Below, in pieces: positions 38,085 to 47,311 of a stretch of DNA of 64,000 nt. Below the pieces are notes generated by a model. The model saw only the letters and a program-made list of their open reading frames with translations, was not told the origin of the DNA and did not search any database. The stretch spans positions 1 through 64,000 of the forward strand of contig JADJVW010000016.1 in the NCBI GenBank assembly GCA_016710365.1, in the 5' to 3' direction. The stretch is from Candidatus Caldilinea saccharophila. GTDB taxonomy: Bacteria; Chloroflexota; Anaerolineae; Caldilineales; Caldilineaceae. The position numbers and the translations under genes are program-made. How positions within the stretch are numbered: the first letter of the stretch is position 1; each line of letters begins with the position of its first letter.

Positions 38085-39218
38085 ATGAACGAAACACTGG
38101 GGCTTGACGTCGCGGCGCCCATCGAAGCGGAAAGCAAGGTCACGGTGCTGTCGGTGCGTCAGCTCATGTGGATACGTTTCAAGCGTAACCGGCTGGCTAT
38201 CATCGGCGCGGTGCTGTTGGCGCTATTCTACTTGATGGCGCTTTTTGCCGGCTTTCTTGCACCCTATGACCCGCGCACCACCCATGCGGAACACCCAGCG
38301 GCGCCTCCTCAGTTGCCGCGTATCGTGGATCAAGAGGGCAATTTTCATTGGCCGCCGTTTGTCTATGCAACGGCGTCAAAAGTCGATCCCAAGACCTTTC
38401 GGCGCTCCTACCAGCCGATCGGCGATACGCGTTATCCGCTGCGCTTCTTCGTCGCGGCCGAACCTTACCGGCTCTTCGGTTTGATCCCGACGGACATTCA
38501 CTTGTTCCATGTAGACGAACCGGCAAAGGTGTTCTTGATGGGCACGGATCGCAATGGCCGGGACATGTTTTCGCGCGTCGTGTACGGCGCCCAGGTTTCA
38601 CTGACCGTCGGGTTGCTCGGTGTGACCGTCAGCCTCATCATCGGCACCCTGCTTGGTATTGTTTCCGGTTTTCTAGGCGGTCTCTTTGACAATGTCACCC
38701 AGCGCTTTATCGACATTCTCATCGTCTTCCCGTTGATCCCGTTGTGGTTGGCGCTGGCCACGACCATACCGCCCACCTGGAACTCGGTGCAACGCTTCTT
38801 TGCGATTTCGCTCGTGCTCTCGCTGGTGACATGGGGCGCACTGGCGCGGCAGGTGCGCGGCAGCGTACTGGCGCTGCGTGAAACCGACTATGTCCAGGCC
38901 GCGCGTTATGCCAACGCCGGCACCTGGCATATCATCACCAGGCACCTGCTGCCCAATACCATGAGCCATGTGCTGGTGATCGCGACGTTGGCGATTCCGG
39001 CGATGATTCTTGGTGAGACGGCGCTGAGCTTTTTAGGGCTTGGCATTCAACCGCCCATGACCAGTTGGGGACTGCTGCTCAACGAGGCCCAACAGACGCG
39101 TGTGCTACTACAGCAACCCTGGCTGCTCTTGCCCGCCGTCTTCGTCATCGTGGCGATCATCGCGTTCAACTTCATCGGCGATGGCATCCGGGACGCTGCC
39201 GATCCTTTCTCGAAATAG
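38085..39218 (+). CDS. ABC transporter permease, DppC/OppC type
   Basis: This is the second membrane subunit, about 377 residues. The N-terminal helix (RNRLAIIGAVLLALFYLMALFAGFLAPYDPRTTH) is followed by an unusually long extracytoplasmic insert (about 65-145), then the helical core and the EAA loop TDYVQAARYANAGTWHIITRHLLPN (about 266-290). Long inserts are common in the DppC proteins that pair with GH clusters. It is in the operon with tight spacing. Confidence 0.9.
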   Translation: MNETLGLDVAAPIEAESKVTVLSVRQLMWIRFKRNRLAIIGAVLLALFYLMALFAGFLAPYDPRTTHAEHPAAPPQLPRIVDQEGNFHWPPFVYATASKVDPKTFRRSYQPIGDTRYPLRFFVAAEPYRLFGLIPTDIHLFHVDEPAKVFLMGTDRNGRDMFSRVVYGAQVSLTVGLLGVTVSLIIGTLLGIVSGFLGGLFDNVTQRFIDILIVFPLIPLWLALATTIPPTWNSVQRFFAISLVLSLVTWGALARQVRGSVLALRETDYVQAARYANAGTWHIITRHLLPNTMSHVLVIATLAIPAMILGETALSFLGLGIQPPMTSWGLLLNEAQQTRVLLQQPWLLLPAVFVIVAIIAFNFIGDGIRDAADPFSK

Positions 39219-39266
39219 GGGAGCGTAACGGCCTGACGGCACAGCGATTACGCAAAGGGGTGGATT

Positions 39267-40385
39267 GTGTTTGAGTTAAAACCTGATTATGAGCAGTCGA
39301 AGACGCGCATCGACGCTTTTTGGGAGTGCGAGCTGATTGACCGGCCTGTCGTTCAGTTTTTTCTCGCCAAGCCAGTGGACAAGTGCATCCCCGTGCCGGT
39401 TTCCAACCACACTACCTTGGCGGCACGTTGGTTGGATGCCGAATTCCAGGCGGAGCAAGCGCTTGCCGAGTTAAGCAACCAGGAATTCTTGGGCGATAGT
39501 ATGCCGGTGGCATTCCCAAACCTGGGGCCGGAGGTGTTTTCTGCCTTCTATGGATGCCCTCTGGTGTTTGGAGATTACGGCACCAGTTGGAGCGAACCGA
39601 TCTTGCTGGAGTGGGACCAGGCGGACGCTTTGCGTCTCGATTGGGAAAACCCCTATCTGGAGAAGCTCCTCGAAATGACCGATGCGCTTCTGGAAATTGG
39701 CCGCGGAAAATTCATCACCGGGATGCCCGACTGGCACGCCGGCGGCGATTGCGTCGCCGCGATGCGCAATCCGCAGACCCTTGCCGTGGATATGATCGAT
39801 TCCGTAGATGAGGTGAAGCGGCTGCTCAACAGAGTGGAGACCGACTATTTTCAGATCTACGATCATTTTTATCACAAGTTGCGGGGGGCGGGACAGCCCA
39901 TCTCGACTTGGCTGCCCTTGGTTTGCGACGCCAAATACTACATTCCCTCTAACGATTTTTCCATTATGATCAGCACGGCAATGTTTGAAGACGTCTTCCT
40001 GCCTGGACTGATCCGCGAATGCCAGTTCCTTGATCGCTCTATCTATCATCTGGATGGTCCTGGCGCGCTGCGCCACCTCGACGCCATCCTGTCTATTGCC
40101 GAGCTTGATGCCCTGCAATTCGTGCCCGGTGCAGGCCGTGAGGGCTACCACAAGTGGGTTCAGGTCTATCGCAAAACACAGACGATGGGAAAGGCAATCG
40201 AGGTCTTCTGCACATTTCAGGAGATAGACGCAGTGACGGAGACCCTTGACCCCCACGGCGTCTATCTCAATGTCAGCGGCGTCCCCTCAAGAGATGCAGC
40301 CGAAGCGATGTTGAAACGCCTGGAAAGCTGGGGATGCGGTCATATCCACCCGCTGGTGCGGGCAGAAGGCAACGCACATGGCTAA
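39267..40385 (+). CDS. Uroporphyrinogen decarboxylase superfamily protein in a sugar operon
   Basis: The 372-residue protein resembles the URO-D/corrinoid-methyltransferase superfamily: a (beta/alpha)8-type layout, GMPDWHAGGDCVAAMRNPQTLAVDM (about residues 152-176), IYHLDGPGALRHLDAIL (about 255-271) and the late LNVSGVPSRDAAEAMLKRLE. It lies between the permease and ATPase genes and overlaps the next ATG by eight bases, so it is made with the transporter. It is very unlikely to be the haem enzyme. The real function is unknown; methyl transfer or sugar-acid chemistry are both only guesses. The start is GTG with a GGGG ribosome site. Confidence 0.75.
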   Translation: MFELKPDYEQSKTRIDAFWECELIDRPVVQFFLAKPVDKCIPVPVSNHTTLAARWLDAEFQAEQALAELSNQEFLGDSMPVAFPNLGPEVFSAFYGCPLVFGDYGTSWSEPILLEWDQADALRLDWENPYLEKLLEMTDALLEIGRGKFITGMPDWHAGGDCVAAMRNPQTLAVDMIDSVDEVKRLLNRVETDYFQIYDHFYHKLRGAGQPISTWLPLVCDAKYYIPSNDFSIMISTAMFEDVFLPGLIRECQFLDRSIYHLDGPGALRHLDAILSIAELDALQFVPGAGREGYHKWVQVYRKTQTMGKAIEVFCTFQEIDAVTETLDPHGVYLNVSGVPSRDAAEAMLKRLESWGCGHIHPLVRAEGNAHG

Positions 40386-41424
40386 ATCTGAACTGTTGCT
40401 TGAAGTCCGCAACCTCAAGACGCATTTTTCGCCGAGGAAGGCATCGTACGCCGTAGATGGCGTCGATTTTACGGTCGAGCGCGGTAAAACATTGGGCGTA
40501 TTGGGCGAGAGCGGTTGCGGGAAATCGGTCACCGGCTTCTCGATCCTGCGGCTAGTACAGCCGCCTGGGCGCATAGTCGAAGGCGAAATCCTCTATCACG
40601 GGCTGCACATTGGTGGCAACGGTGCGTTGGATTTGGCGCGCTGTAGTCCAACCAGTTCCCAGATGCAGTCGATCCGCGGTGGCGAAATCGCGATGATTTT
40701 CCAAGAGGCGCGCACTTCGCTGGATCCAGTCTACACTGTCGGCAGCCAACTGATTGAGGCTATCCAGTATCATCAATCGCTCCATCAGAAACAGGCCAAG
40801 GCGTGGGGTGTGGAGATGTTGCGCCGCGTCGGGCTGCCTGACCCCGAGGCCACTTTCAACAAGTACCCTCACCAACTCTCCGGCGGCATGTGTCAGCGGG
40901 CCATGATCGCGATTGCGCTCTCTTGCCAGCCAAAGTTGTTGATCGCCGACGAACCCACCACCGCGCTCGACGTCACCACTGAAGCCCAGGTGCTGCGTCT
41001 GATCAAGGATTTGCAGGAAGAACTGGGCATGTCCCTGATCTTCATCACGCATAACCTGGGCGTCGTGGCCGAGATGGCCGACGAGATTGTGGTGATGTAC
41101 CTGGGCAAAGTGGTCGAGCAGACGGATGTGAAAGCGCTTTTCGAGGATGCCAAACATCCCTATACGCAGGCGTTGTTGCGATCCGTGCCACAGATCGGCA
41201 AAAAAAGCAGCGAGCGCTTGCAGACGGTGTCGGGTAGTGTGCCGCATTCGCAGAACATTCCCGCTGGCTGTCCGTTTCACCCGCGTTGTCCCAGCCGGAT
41301 GCCTGGCCTCTGTGACCGCAAGGAGCCGACCCTGTTGCCCCTTTCTGGCAACCGTCAGGTCCGTTGCTTTCTCCATGATGAAGCTGCGCTGAAAGGCGCC
41401 AATGTCCATGACGCCAACACCTGA
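40378..41424 (+). CDS. ABC importer ATPase, DppD/OppD type
   Basis: This is the ATPase for the importer, 348 residues. Walker A is GESGCGKSV (about residues 42-50), the signature HQLSGGMCQRAMIAIAL (about 163-179) and Walker B LLIADEPTTALDV (about 185-197). The C-terminal oligopeptide-type extension CPFHPRCPSRMPGLCDRKEP carries the four cysteines seen in Fe-S-binding OppD/DppD proteins. It overlaps the preceding and following genes. Confidence 0.93.
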   Translation: MAKSELLLEVRNLKTHFSPRKASYAVDGVDFTVERGKTLGVLGESGCGKSVTGFSILRLVQPPGRIVEGEILYHGLHIGGNGALDLARCSPTSSQMQSIRGGEIAMIFQEARTSLDPVYTVGSQLIEAIQYHQSLHQKQAKAWGVEMLRRVGLPDPEATFNKYPHQLSGGMCQRAMIAIALSCQPKLLIADEPTTALDVTTEAQVLRLIKDLQEELGMSLIFITHNLGVVAEMADEIVVMYLGKVVEQTDVKALFEDAKHPYTQALLRSVPQIGKKSSERLQTVSGSVPHSQNIPAGCPFHPRCPSRMPGLCDRKEPTLLPLSGNRQVRCFLHDEAALKGANVHDANT

Positions 41425-42443
41425 GTCGATCCTGGAAATCCGCAATCTCAAAAAACACTTCCCGATTACGCGGGCTGCTACGCAGGCAGGTTGGCGTGGT
41501 AAAGGCCGTCGACGGCGTATTCCTGTCGGTTCCGGCCGGCAAGACGGTGGGACTAGTCGGCGAGAGCGGCTGCGGCAAGACAACCACCGGTCACTGCATT
41601 ATGGGTGGTATACCGGCCACTTCGGGCGAAATCATCTTCCATCATCCAGAACTGGGAGCGATAGACCTTGCCAAAGCAAACTCCGCTCAGATGGCAAAGG
41701 CGCGCTGTGCCATGCAGATGGTCTTTCAAGACCCGAACTCATCGCTGAACCCACGTATGACTGTTTTTGACATCGTTGCCGAGCCATTGGTCGTCAACAA
41801 GGTCGCGAGGGGGCCTGTGTTGCGGCAACGCGTCGAGGAACTGTTGCATCTGGTTGGCCTGCGCCCTGAGTATATGCAGCGGTTTCCACACGCGTTTAGC
41901 GGTGGCCAACGCCAACGCATTGTCGTCGCACGCGCGCTGGCCTTGAACCCGCGCCTGATTATCGCTGACGAGCCAGTGTCGGCGCTCGATGTTTCGGTGC
42001 AAGCGCAAATTTTGAACTTGTTGCAAGACTTACAACAAACCCTCGGCCTCGCCTACTTGTTCATTTCACATGACCTGAGCGTGGTTGAACATATCAGCGA
42101 CAGCGTCGCCGTCATGTATGTAGGTAAGCTGGTCGAGTTTGCACCCACCGAGACAATCTTTCACTTTCCCAAACATCCGTATACACAGGCGCTGCTGATG
42201 AGCGTGCCGCGTCCTTCGCCGACGGCGCAGCCGCGCGCTGTGTTAGGTGGTGAGGTGCCAAGCTCCGTTACCCCGCCGCCAGGTTGTTACTTCCACCCGC
42301 GCTGCCCCTTTGCCGTTCAACAGTGCGCGGAGATCGAACCGGAACTCATTGAAGTGGCGCCGGGACACTTTGTTCGCTGTCATCTTGCGCATGAGCTCAA
42401 ATTGGAAGGGGTTAGCTCCCTCGACTTCTCAGTATCGAAATAG
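41402..42443 (+). CDS. ABC importer ATPase, DppF/OppF type, one frame break
   Basis: This is the second ATPase, about 347 residues. Walker A is GESGCGKTT, the signature HAFSGGQRQRIVVARAL, Walker B LIIADEPVSALDV and the C-terminal CYFHPRCPFAVQQCAEIEPEL cysteines are present. The frame breaks near 41474; the expected family sequence (KHFPITRG then LLRRQVGVVKAVDG) is recovered by a one-base shift. Its start overlaps the DppD stop by 23 bases. It ends the cluster. Confidence 0.9.
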
Positions 42444-42507
42444 ACAAGTCGCAAAACGAACTCTCAGGGAGGACAGGGTTCCAGGTCGATGCTCTACCCG
42501 GTGTAGA

Positions 42508-42807
42508 CTACTGGAGCAGGTGATCCACAAGGGCTATCACGCGCTGAACTTGATTTCGTTCTTCACCGCTGGGCCAAAGGAAGTGCGTGCGTGGACGGTG
42601 CGCCGCGGCGCCAAAGCGCCCGAAGCCGCCGGCGTGATCCACACCGACTTCGAGCGCGGCTTTATCCGCGCCGAGGTGATCCCCTTCGAGACCTACATCC
42701 GACTGGGCAGCGAGGCCGCGGCCAAGTCCGCCGGCGAGATGCGCGTCGAAGGCCGCGAATACTTTGTACAGGACGGCGATGTGATGCACTTCCGCTTCAA
42801 CGTGTAA
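42508..42807 (+). pseudogene. C-terminal fragment of YchF/OLA1 GTPase
   Basis: Only the last 100 or so residues of the Obg-like ATPase YchF are present: ALNLISFFTAGPKEVRAWTVRRG, APEAAGVIHTDFERGFIRAEVI and the invariant VQDGDVMHFRFNV ending. The G-domain and coiled coil are absent; upstream sequence to 42444 has no similarity in any frame. It directly follows the alpha-galactoside cluster, so a rearrangement probably joined the two. A promoter or start for independent expression is not evident. The full gene may lie elsewhere. Confidence 0.8.
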
Positions 42808-42826
42808 TGCTGCTCTGAAAAAGCCT

Positions 42827-43071
42827 TGACGCAGAGGCGCGGACTGGCAGAGATTCGCAGAGGAAGACGTTTTCACGTAGCAACGCCATCAGGCATCATC
42901 AACAGATTCTTTACTTGTCCCATCTGTGAAATCTGTGTAATCTGTGGATTGAATTTGCCCTGAAAAGCCTTAGCGCAGAGACGCGGAAATGCAGTGGAAA
43001 CCAGAAAACTTGCAGAGAGTTTCTTGCTTTTCCTCTGCGCACCTCTGCCACTCCGCGCCTCTGCGTCAAAG
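42827..43071. repeat. Inverted pair of CTCTGCG-type repeats
   Basis: About 41 bases at 42827-42867 (TTGACGCAGAGGCGCGGA) recur inverted at 43031-43071 (TCCGCGCCTCTGCGTCAA) with few mismatches. A third partial copy lies at about 42963. Between them is a TGTGAAATCTGTGTAATCTGTGG run. The gap 42808-43080 holds no gene. Confidence 0.65.
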
Positions 43072-43080
43072 TAGAAGCTT

Positions 43081-44996
43081 TTACACCTCACTGAAAACCG
43101 CATCAGCCCGCTGGCCGCGGAACTGGCTCGTATATAGCGCGTGGTAGAAGCCGCGTTGCGCCAGCAGGGTCCGCGGGCGCCGCGCTCCACGATCTCCCCG
43201 TGACGCAGCACCAGGATCTGGTCGGCGTTGCGGATGGTGCTCAGGCGGTGGGCGATGACAAAGCTGGTGCGCCCCGTCATCAACCGCAGCATCGCTTCCT
43301 GAATCTGCTGCTCCGTGCGCGTGTCCACGCTGCTCGTCGCCTCATCCAGGATCAAAATGCGCGGGTCGGCGAGCACAGCGCGGGCAATCGCCAGTAGTTG
43401 GCGCTGTCCCTGGCTCAGGTTGCTCGCCCGCTCGGAAAGCAACGTGGCGTAGCCGTGCGGCAACCGGTGGATGAATTGCTCGGCGTTTGCCAGGCGCGCC
43501 GCGGCGTGGACTTCCGCATCCGTGGCGTCCAGCCGTCCGTAGCGGATGTTCTCCAGCACTGTACCGGTGAAGAGATAGGTGTCCTGCAGCACGATGCCAA
43601 GCTGACGCCGCAGCGCGTGGCGGTCGATCTCCCGAATGTCCACGCCATCGACCGTAATACGCCCACCGTCCACGTCGTAGAAGCGCGTCAACAGGTTGAC
43701 GATGGTCGTCTTACCGGCGCCGGTCGGCCCGACCAGGGCCACGGTCTGACCGGCGCGGGCGTGCAGGCTGACGTGGTGGAGCACAGGCGCGTCGGGCGTG
43801 TAGGCAAAGCTCACATCCTCGAAGGCGACGTCGCCGCCAAGCGCCGCCTGGCGCGCCGCCTCCCGGCTTTCCGGCGTCTCGTCGATCAACTCGAACACGC
43901 GTTCGGCGCCTGCCACCGCGCCCTGGATCGTGTTGAAGAGATTGGCGATCTCGTTGAGCGGACGGCCAAACTGACGGCTGTAATTGATAAAGCTGGCGAT
44001 CGTGCCCACCGTCGCCATCCCCTGGATCACCATCCAACCGCCTACGCCGCCGAGAAGCGCCAGCCCGGTATTGTTGACGACATTAGTCAGTGGCCCCATA
44101 AAGCCGGCAAAAATTTGCGCCTGGGTCGCGGCGCGGCGAAAGGCATGGTTGGCGGCGTCGAACTGGGCGAGGATGGTGGCTTCGCGGCCATAGGCGATGA
44201 TGACGCGCTGTCCGGTGATGGTCTCCTCGATCAGGCCGTTGAGCGCGCCGAGCGTGGCTTGCTGTTCCCGAAAGGCAGTGCGTGTGCGGCGCACCACCAG
44301 CCGGGTCAGCAAGGTCATCATCAGTGGCGTCGTCAGCAAAGTCACCAACGCCAGCAGCGGGTTGATCCACACCATCACCGCCGCGATGGCCACCAGGCTC
44401 AACAGGCCGGAGATCAGTTGCGTCACGCTCTCCGACAGCACCGTGTTGATGGTTTCCACATCGTTGGTCAGCCGGCTCATCAGGTCGCCGTGAGCGCGGC
44501 TGTCGAAGAAGCGTAGCGGCAACTCTTGCAGCCGGTCGAAGAGATCGGTGCGCAGATCGCGCACGGTGCGCTGTGCGGCGCCCGCCATGATGTAAGTCTG
44601 CAACCACGTCAGCAGCGCACTCAGCGCATAAACGCCCAGCATCAGCGCGCCGATGCGCGCCAGCAGCGCCAGATCGCCCGGCGTCAGCGCCTGGTCGATG
44701 GCCAGCCCCAGCAAATAAGGCCCGGAAACGATCAGCCCGGTGTTGACGACCACGATCGCCGCGGTCGTGAGCAGCGCCGCGCGTTGGCGGCGTAGATAGC
44801 CCCAGAGCCGCCACAGTGTGCCGCGCACATTTTTGGCAGGTTGGGGTTTGCCCATCAGATGCGCCATCGGCGGCCCACCGCGCCCCATGATCGGCGGCAT
44901 TTCGCGCGGCGCGGTCGTCGGTCCCCCGTTCGGATTATGCGCCATGGGGCGCCTCCCCATGGCGTCTGTCTTTTGATTGGCCGCCAGCAGTCCCAT
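43081..44996 (-). CDS. ABC exporter half-transporter B (canonical ATPase site), one frame break
   Basis: This is a fused membrane/ATPase half-transporter of about 635 residues. Six helices (for example LLTTAAIVVVNTGLIVSGPYLL, WMVIQGMATVGTIASFI) come first, then Walker A GPTGAGKTT, signature NLSQGQRQLLAIA, Walker B LILDEATSSVD with the catalytic Glu and switch His in VIAHRLSTI. The start at 44996 (AGGA upstream) overlaps half-transporter A by 62 bases. The frame breaks near 43170; the proper tail (TLLAQRGFYHALYTSQF to FSEV) ends at 43081. Confidence 0.9.
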
Positions 44997-46782
44997 GATC
45001 TGTCCTGTTTCGCACAGCGTCCTGGGTCGCGTCCTGGATGCGCGGCGACAGCAGTTCAGGCTCCAATTGCGAGGCATAGATCTCGCGATAGAGCGGGCTG
45101 GTCGCCAGCAGGGTGCGATGGTCGCCCGCCGCCGCGATCTGGCCGTCATCGAGCACAAGAATTTTGTCGGCGGTGAGCACTGAACTGATGCGCTGCGCCA
45201 CCATCAAGGTCGTCCGTCCCTGGCGCACGCGAGCCAGTTCGTCCTGAATGTGCGCCTCAGTTTCTACATCCACCGCGCTGGTGCTGTCATCCAGGATGAG
45301 GATGGCCGGGTCGATCAACAAGGCGCGTGCGATCGCCAGCCGCTGCTTCTGACCACCCGACAGGTTCACCCCGCGCTGACCAACCTGGGCGTCGTAGCCG
45401 CCCGGCAGCGCCATGATGAAGTCGTGCGCCTGCGCCAGTTTCGCCGCCGCCATCACTGCCGCGTCGTCGGCGTCGGGATTGCCATAGCGGATATTGTCAC
45501 GGATGGAGCCACTGAACAGGATCGGCTCTTGCAGCGCGACGCCGATCTGCCGGCGCAGCACGCCCTGGTCGAGGTCGCGCACATCCACGCCGTCGAGTGT
45601 GATCCGCCCGTCGGTCACGTCATAGAAGCGCGGGAGCAGATGGATCAGGCTGGATTTGCCCGACCCGGTGGCGCCGAGCACCGCGACCGTCTCGCCCGGC
45701 TCGGCCACGAAGTCGATGGCTTTGAGCACTGGCGCCTCTTCGTCACCGTTGTAGGCGAAGCGCACCTGTTCAAAGGCGATGCGCCCGCGCAGTGTTGCCT
45801 CCTGTAAGGCGCCAGGACGATCCTGCACGAACGGCGTGCTGGTCAGCACCTCCTCGATGCGCAGCGCCGAGGCCTCCGCCCGCGCCACGCGCATCACCAG
45901 CATACTGACCATCGTCAGCGCCATCAGCGCCTGGGTCAAGTAGTTGATGAAGGCGATCACCTGGCCGACTTGCAGATCGCCCTGTTGCACCTGCACACCG
46001 CCAAACCACAGCGTCGCCACCACGCCGGCGTTGAGCGTAAACATCACCACCGGCATCGTCACGGCCATGGTGCGCACCGCACGGATGTTCTGCTGCATGA
46101 GGTCGTCGTTGGCCGCGCCAAAGCGACCCTGCTCGTGTTCGCCGCGCACGAACGCCTTGACGACGCGCACGCCGGCCAGGTTTTCCTGCATCACGATGTT
46201 GAGGGCGTCGAGCCGCTGCTGCACGCCGCCAAAGAGCGGCAAGGTCTTGCGGATCACCCACACCAGCACGAGCAGGATCACCGGCAGCAACACCAGGAAA
46301 ATCAGCGCCAACCGCGGGCTAGTGAGCACCGCCATCACCAGACTTCCCACCATGAGCAGCGGCGCGCGCACCATGATGCGCAGCATCATCATCACCAGAT
46401 CTTGCACCTGCGTCACATCATTGGTCAGCCGCGTGATCAGCTTGCCCGTTTCCAACTGGTCAAGGTTGCCAAAGGAGAGGGACTGCACCTTGCGAAAGAG
46501 TATATGCCGCAAATCCGCGCCGGAGCCTTGCGCGGCCAGCACAGCAAAGATGGTGCACGCGATGCCGCCCACCAGCCCGATCAGTGCGGCCATCACCATC
46601 AGCCTACTCATGCGTGCGACGAAACCAACGTCCTGTTGCGCGATGCCGTCGTCGATGATGCGCTCGATCAGCCAGGGTTGCAGGAGGTCCATCGTCACCT
46701 CCACCATCATGGCAAGCGGCGCCAACAAGACCCACACCCAATAGGGTCGCAAAAAAGAGGCTAATCTACGTGTTGCCTGCAT
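44935..46782 (-). CDS. ABC exporter half-transporter A (degenerate ATPase site)
   Basis: This is a 615-residue membrane/ATPase half-transporter. Walker A is LGATGSGKSS and the signature NLSGGQKQRLAIARAL. Walker B reads LILDDSTSAVD, with Asp instead of the catalytic Glu, and the switch loop is VAQRISSV, with Gln instead of His. That exact pair of changes marks the non-catalytic partner in heterodimeric exporters such as TM287/288. With half B it forms a drug or lipid exporter. It is the first gene of the pair. Confidence 0.92.
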   Translation of the reverse strand: MQATRRLASFLRPYWVWVLLAPLAMMVEVTMDLLQPWLIERIIDDGIAQQDVGFVARMSRLMVMAALIGLVGGIACTIFAVLAAQGSGADLRHILFRKVQSLSFGNLDQLETGKLITRLTNDVTQVQDLVMMMLRIMVRAPLLMVGSLVMAVLTSPRLALIFLVLLPVILLVLVWVIRKTLPLFGGVQQRLDALNIVMQENLAGVRVVKAFVRGEHEQGRFGAANDDLMQQNIRAVRTMAVTMPVVMFTLNAGVVATLWFGGVQVQQGDLQVGQVIAFINYLTQALMALTMVSMLVMRVARAEASALRIEEVLTSTPFVQDRPGALQEATLRGRIAFEQVRFAYNGDEEAPVLKAIDFVAEPGETVAVLGATGSGKSSLIHLLPRFYDVTDGRITLDGVDVRDLDQGVLRRQIGVALQEPILFSGSIRDNIRYGNPDADDAAVMAAAKLAQAHDFIMALPGGYDAQVGQRGVNLSGGQKQRLAIARALLIDPAILILDDSTSAVDVETEAHIQDELARVRQGRTTLMVAQRISSVLTADKILVLDDGQIAAAGDHRTLLATSPLYREIYASQLEPELLSPRIQDATQDAVRNRTDHGTAGGQSKDRRHGEAPHGA

Positions 46783-46865
46783 GGGTCTTCACCTGCTCTG
46801 CGCCTTAAGAAATAGATTATCCTGAGGCGCTATTTGAAAAATTTTTTTGGCTTAACCGGAATTGA

Positions 46866-46952
46866 TGTGGTGGGGCCTTACGTGCCGGGGACGGGCTGAT
46901 CATTGTCTGCTCGACTGAAGCACCGCAAGCCCGTCCCCGGCACGTAACCACA
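46866..46952. mobile_element. 87-bp inverted-repeat-bounded element, copy 2 (MITE-like)
   Basis: This is the same length and arms as the element at 18028-18114, in the opposite orientation. The internal loop differs at a few bases (GCTTCAGTCGAGCAGACAATGATC versus GCTTCGGTCGAGCAGACAACGCTC, read on the element strand). It lies in the gap 46783-47303, which has no gene. Confidence 0.55.
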
Positions 46953-47005
46953 CGAGATCCAGTTGACCCAAATTTTTGTATCTATTCAGTCGGATAAGAT
47001 ATAGA

Positions 47006-47061
47006 ACGCGGATGACGCGGATCAGATCAGCGAAAATTCGCCTGATCCGCGTCATCTGCGT
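47006..47061. repeat. 20-base hairpin of GCGGAT/ATCCGC type
   Basis: ACGCGGATGACGCGGATCAG pairs with CTGATCCGCGTCATCTGCGT across a 16-base AT-rich loop, with one G-T pair. The same words occur in the terminator at 14519-14605, so this is a repeat family. Confidence 0.6.
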
Positions 47062-47100
47062 GCCATTGGTTGAACGATGCTTGTCCCGCCTGAATAGTTA

Positions 47101-47311
47101 CAAAATTTTTAACGCAGAGAAGATCATTTAACGCAAAACCGCTAAGCTGCCAAGACGCAAAGCAAAGTCAGTACTTCACGAAGCTCACACAAAGAGCGCC
47201 ATCTTCAACTTTGTGTCTTTGCGTCTTTGTGTGAGGCAAAATCGTGAACTACTGAAAGTAGAATGATTACCTTCGCTTTTCTCTGCATCTCTGCGACTCT
47301 GCGTCAAACAA
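47101..47311. repeat. Repeat-rich intergenic stretch
   Basis: It contains AACGCAGAGAAG, a TTTGTGTCTTTGCGTCTTTGTGTGAG run (about 47210) with a partial inverted counterpart near 47155, and a CTCTGCATCTCTGCGACTCTGCGTCAAA copy at 47280-47308. The last part overlaps the 3' end of the MDR gene by a few bases. No gene is seen. Confidence 0.55.

Noticed and set aside
39267..40385. Haem-pathway uroporphyrinogen decarboxylase (hemE)
   Set aside because: Only superfamily-level resemblance, the HemE N-terminal signature is absent, and the context is a sugar importer.
45970..46764. His-rich plus-strand frame opposite exporter half A
   Set aside because: Histidine-rich composition arises from antisense reading of common ATPase codons; no independent signals.
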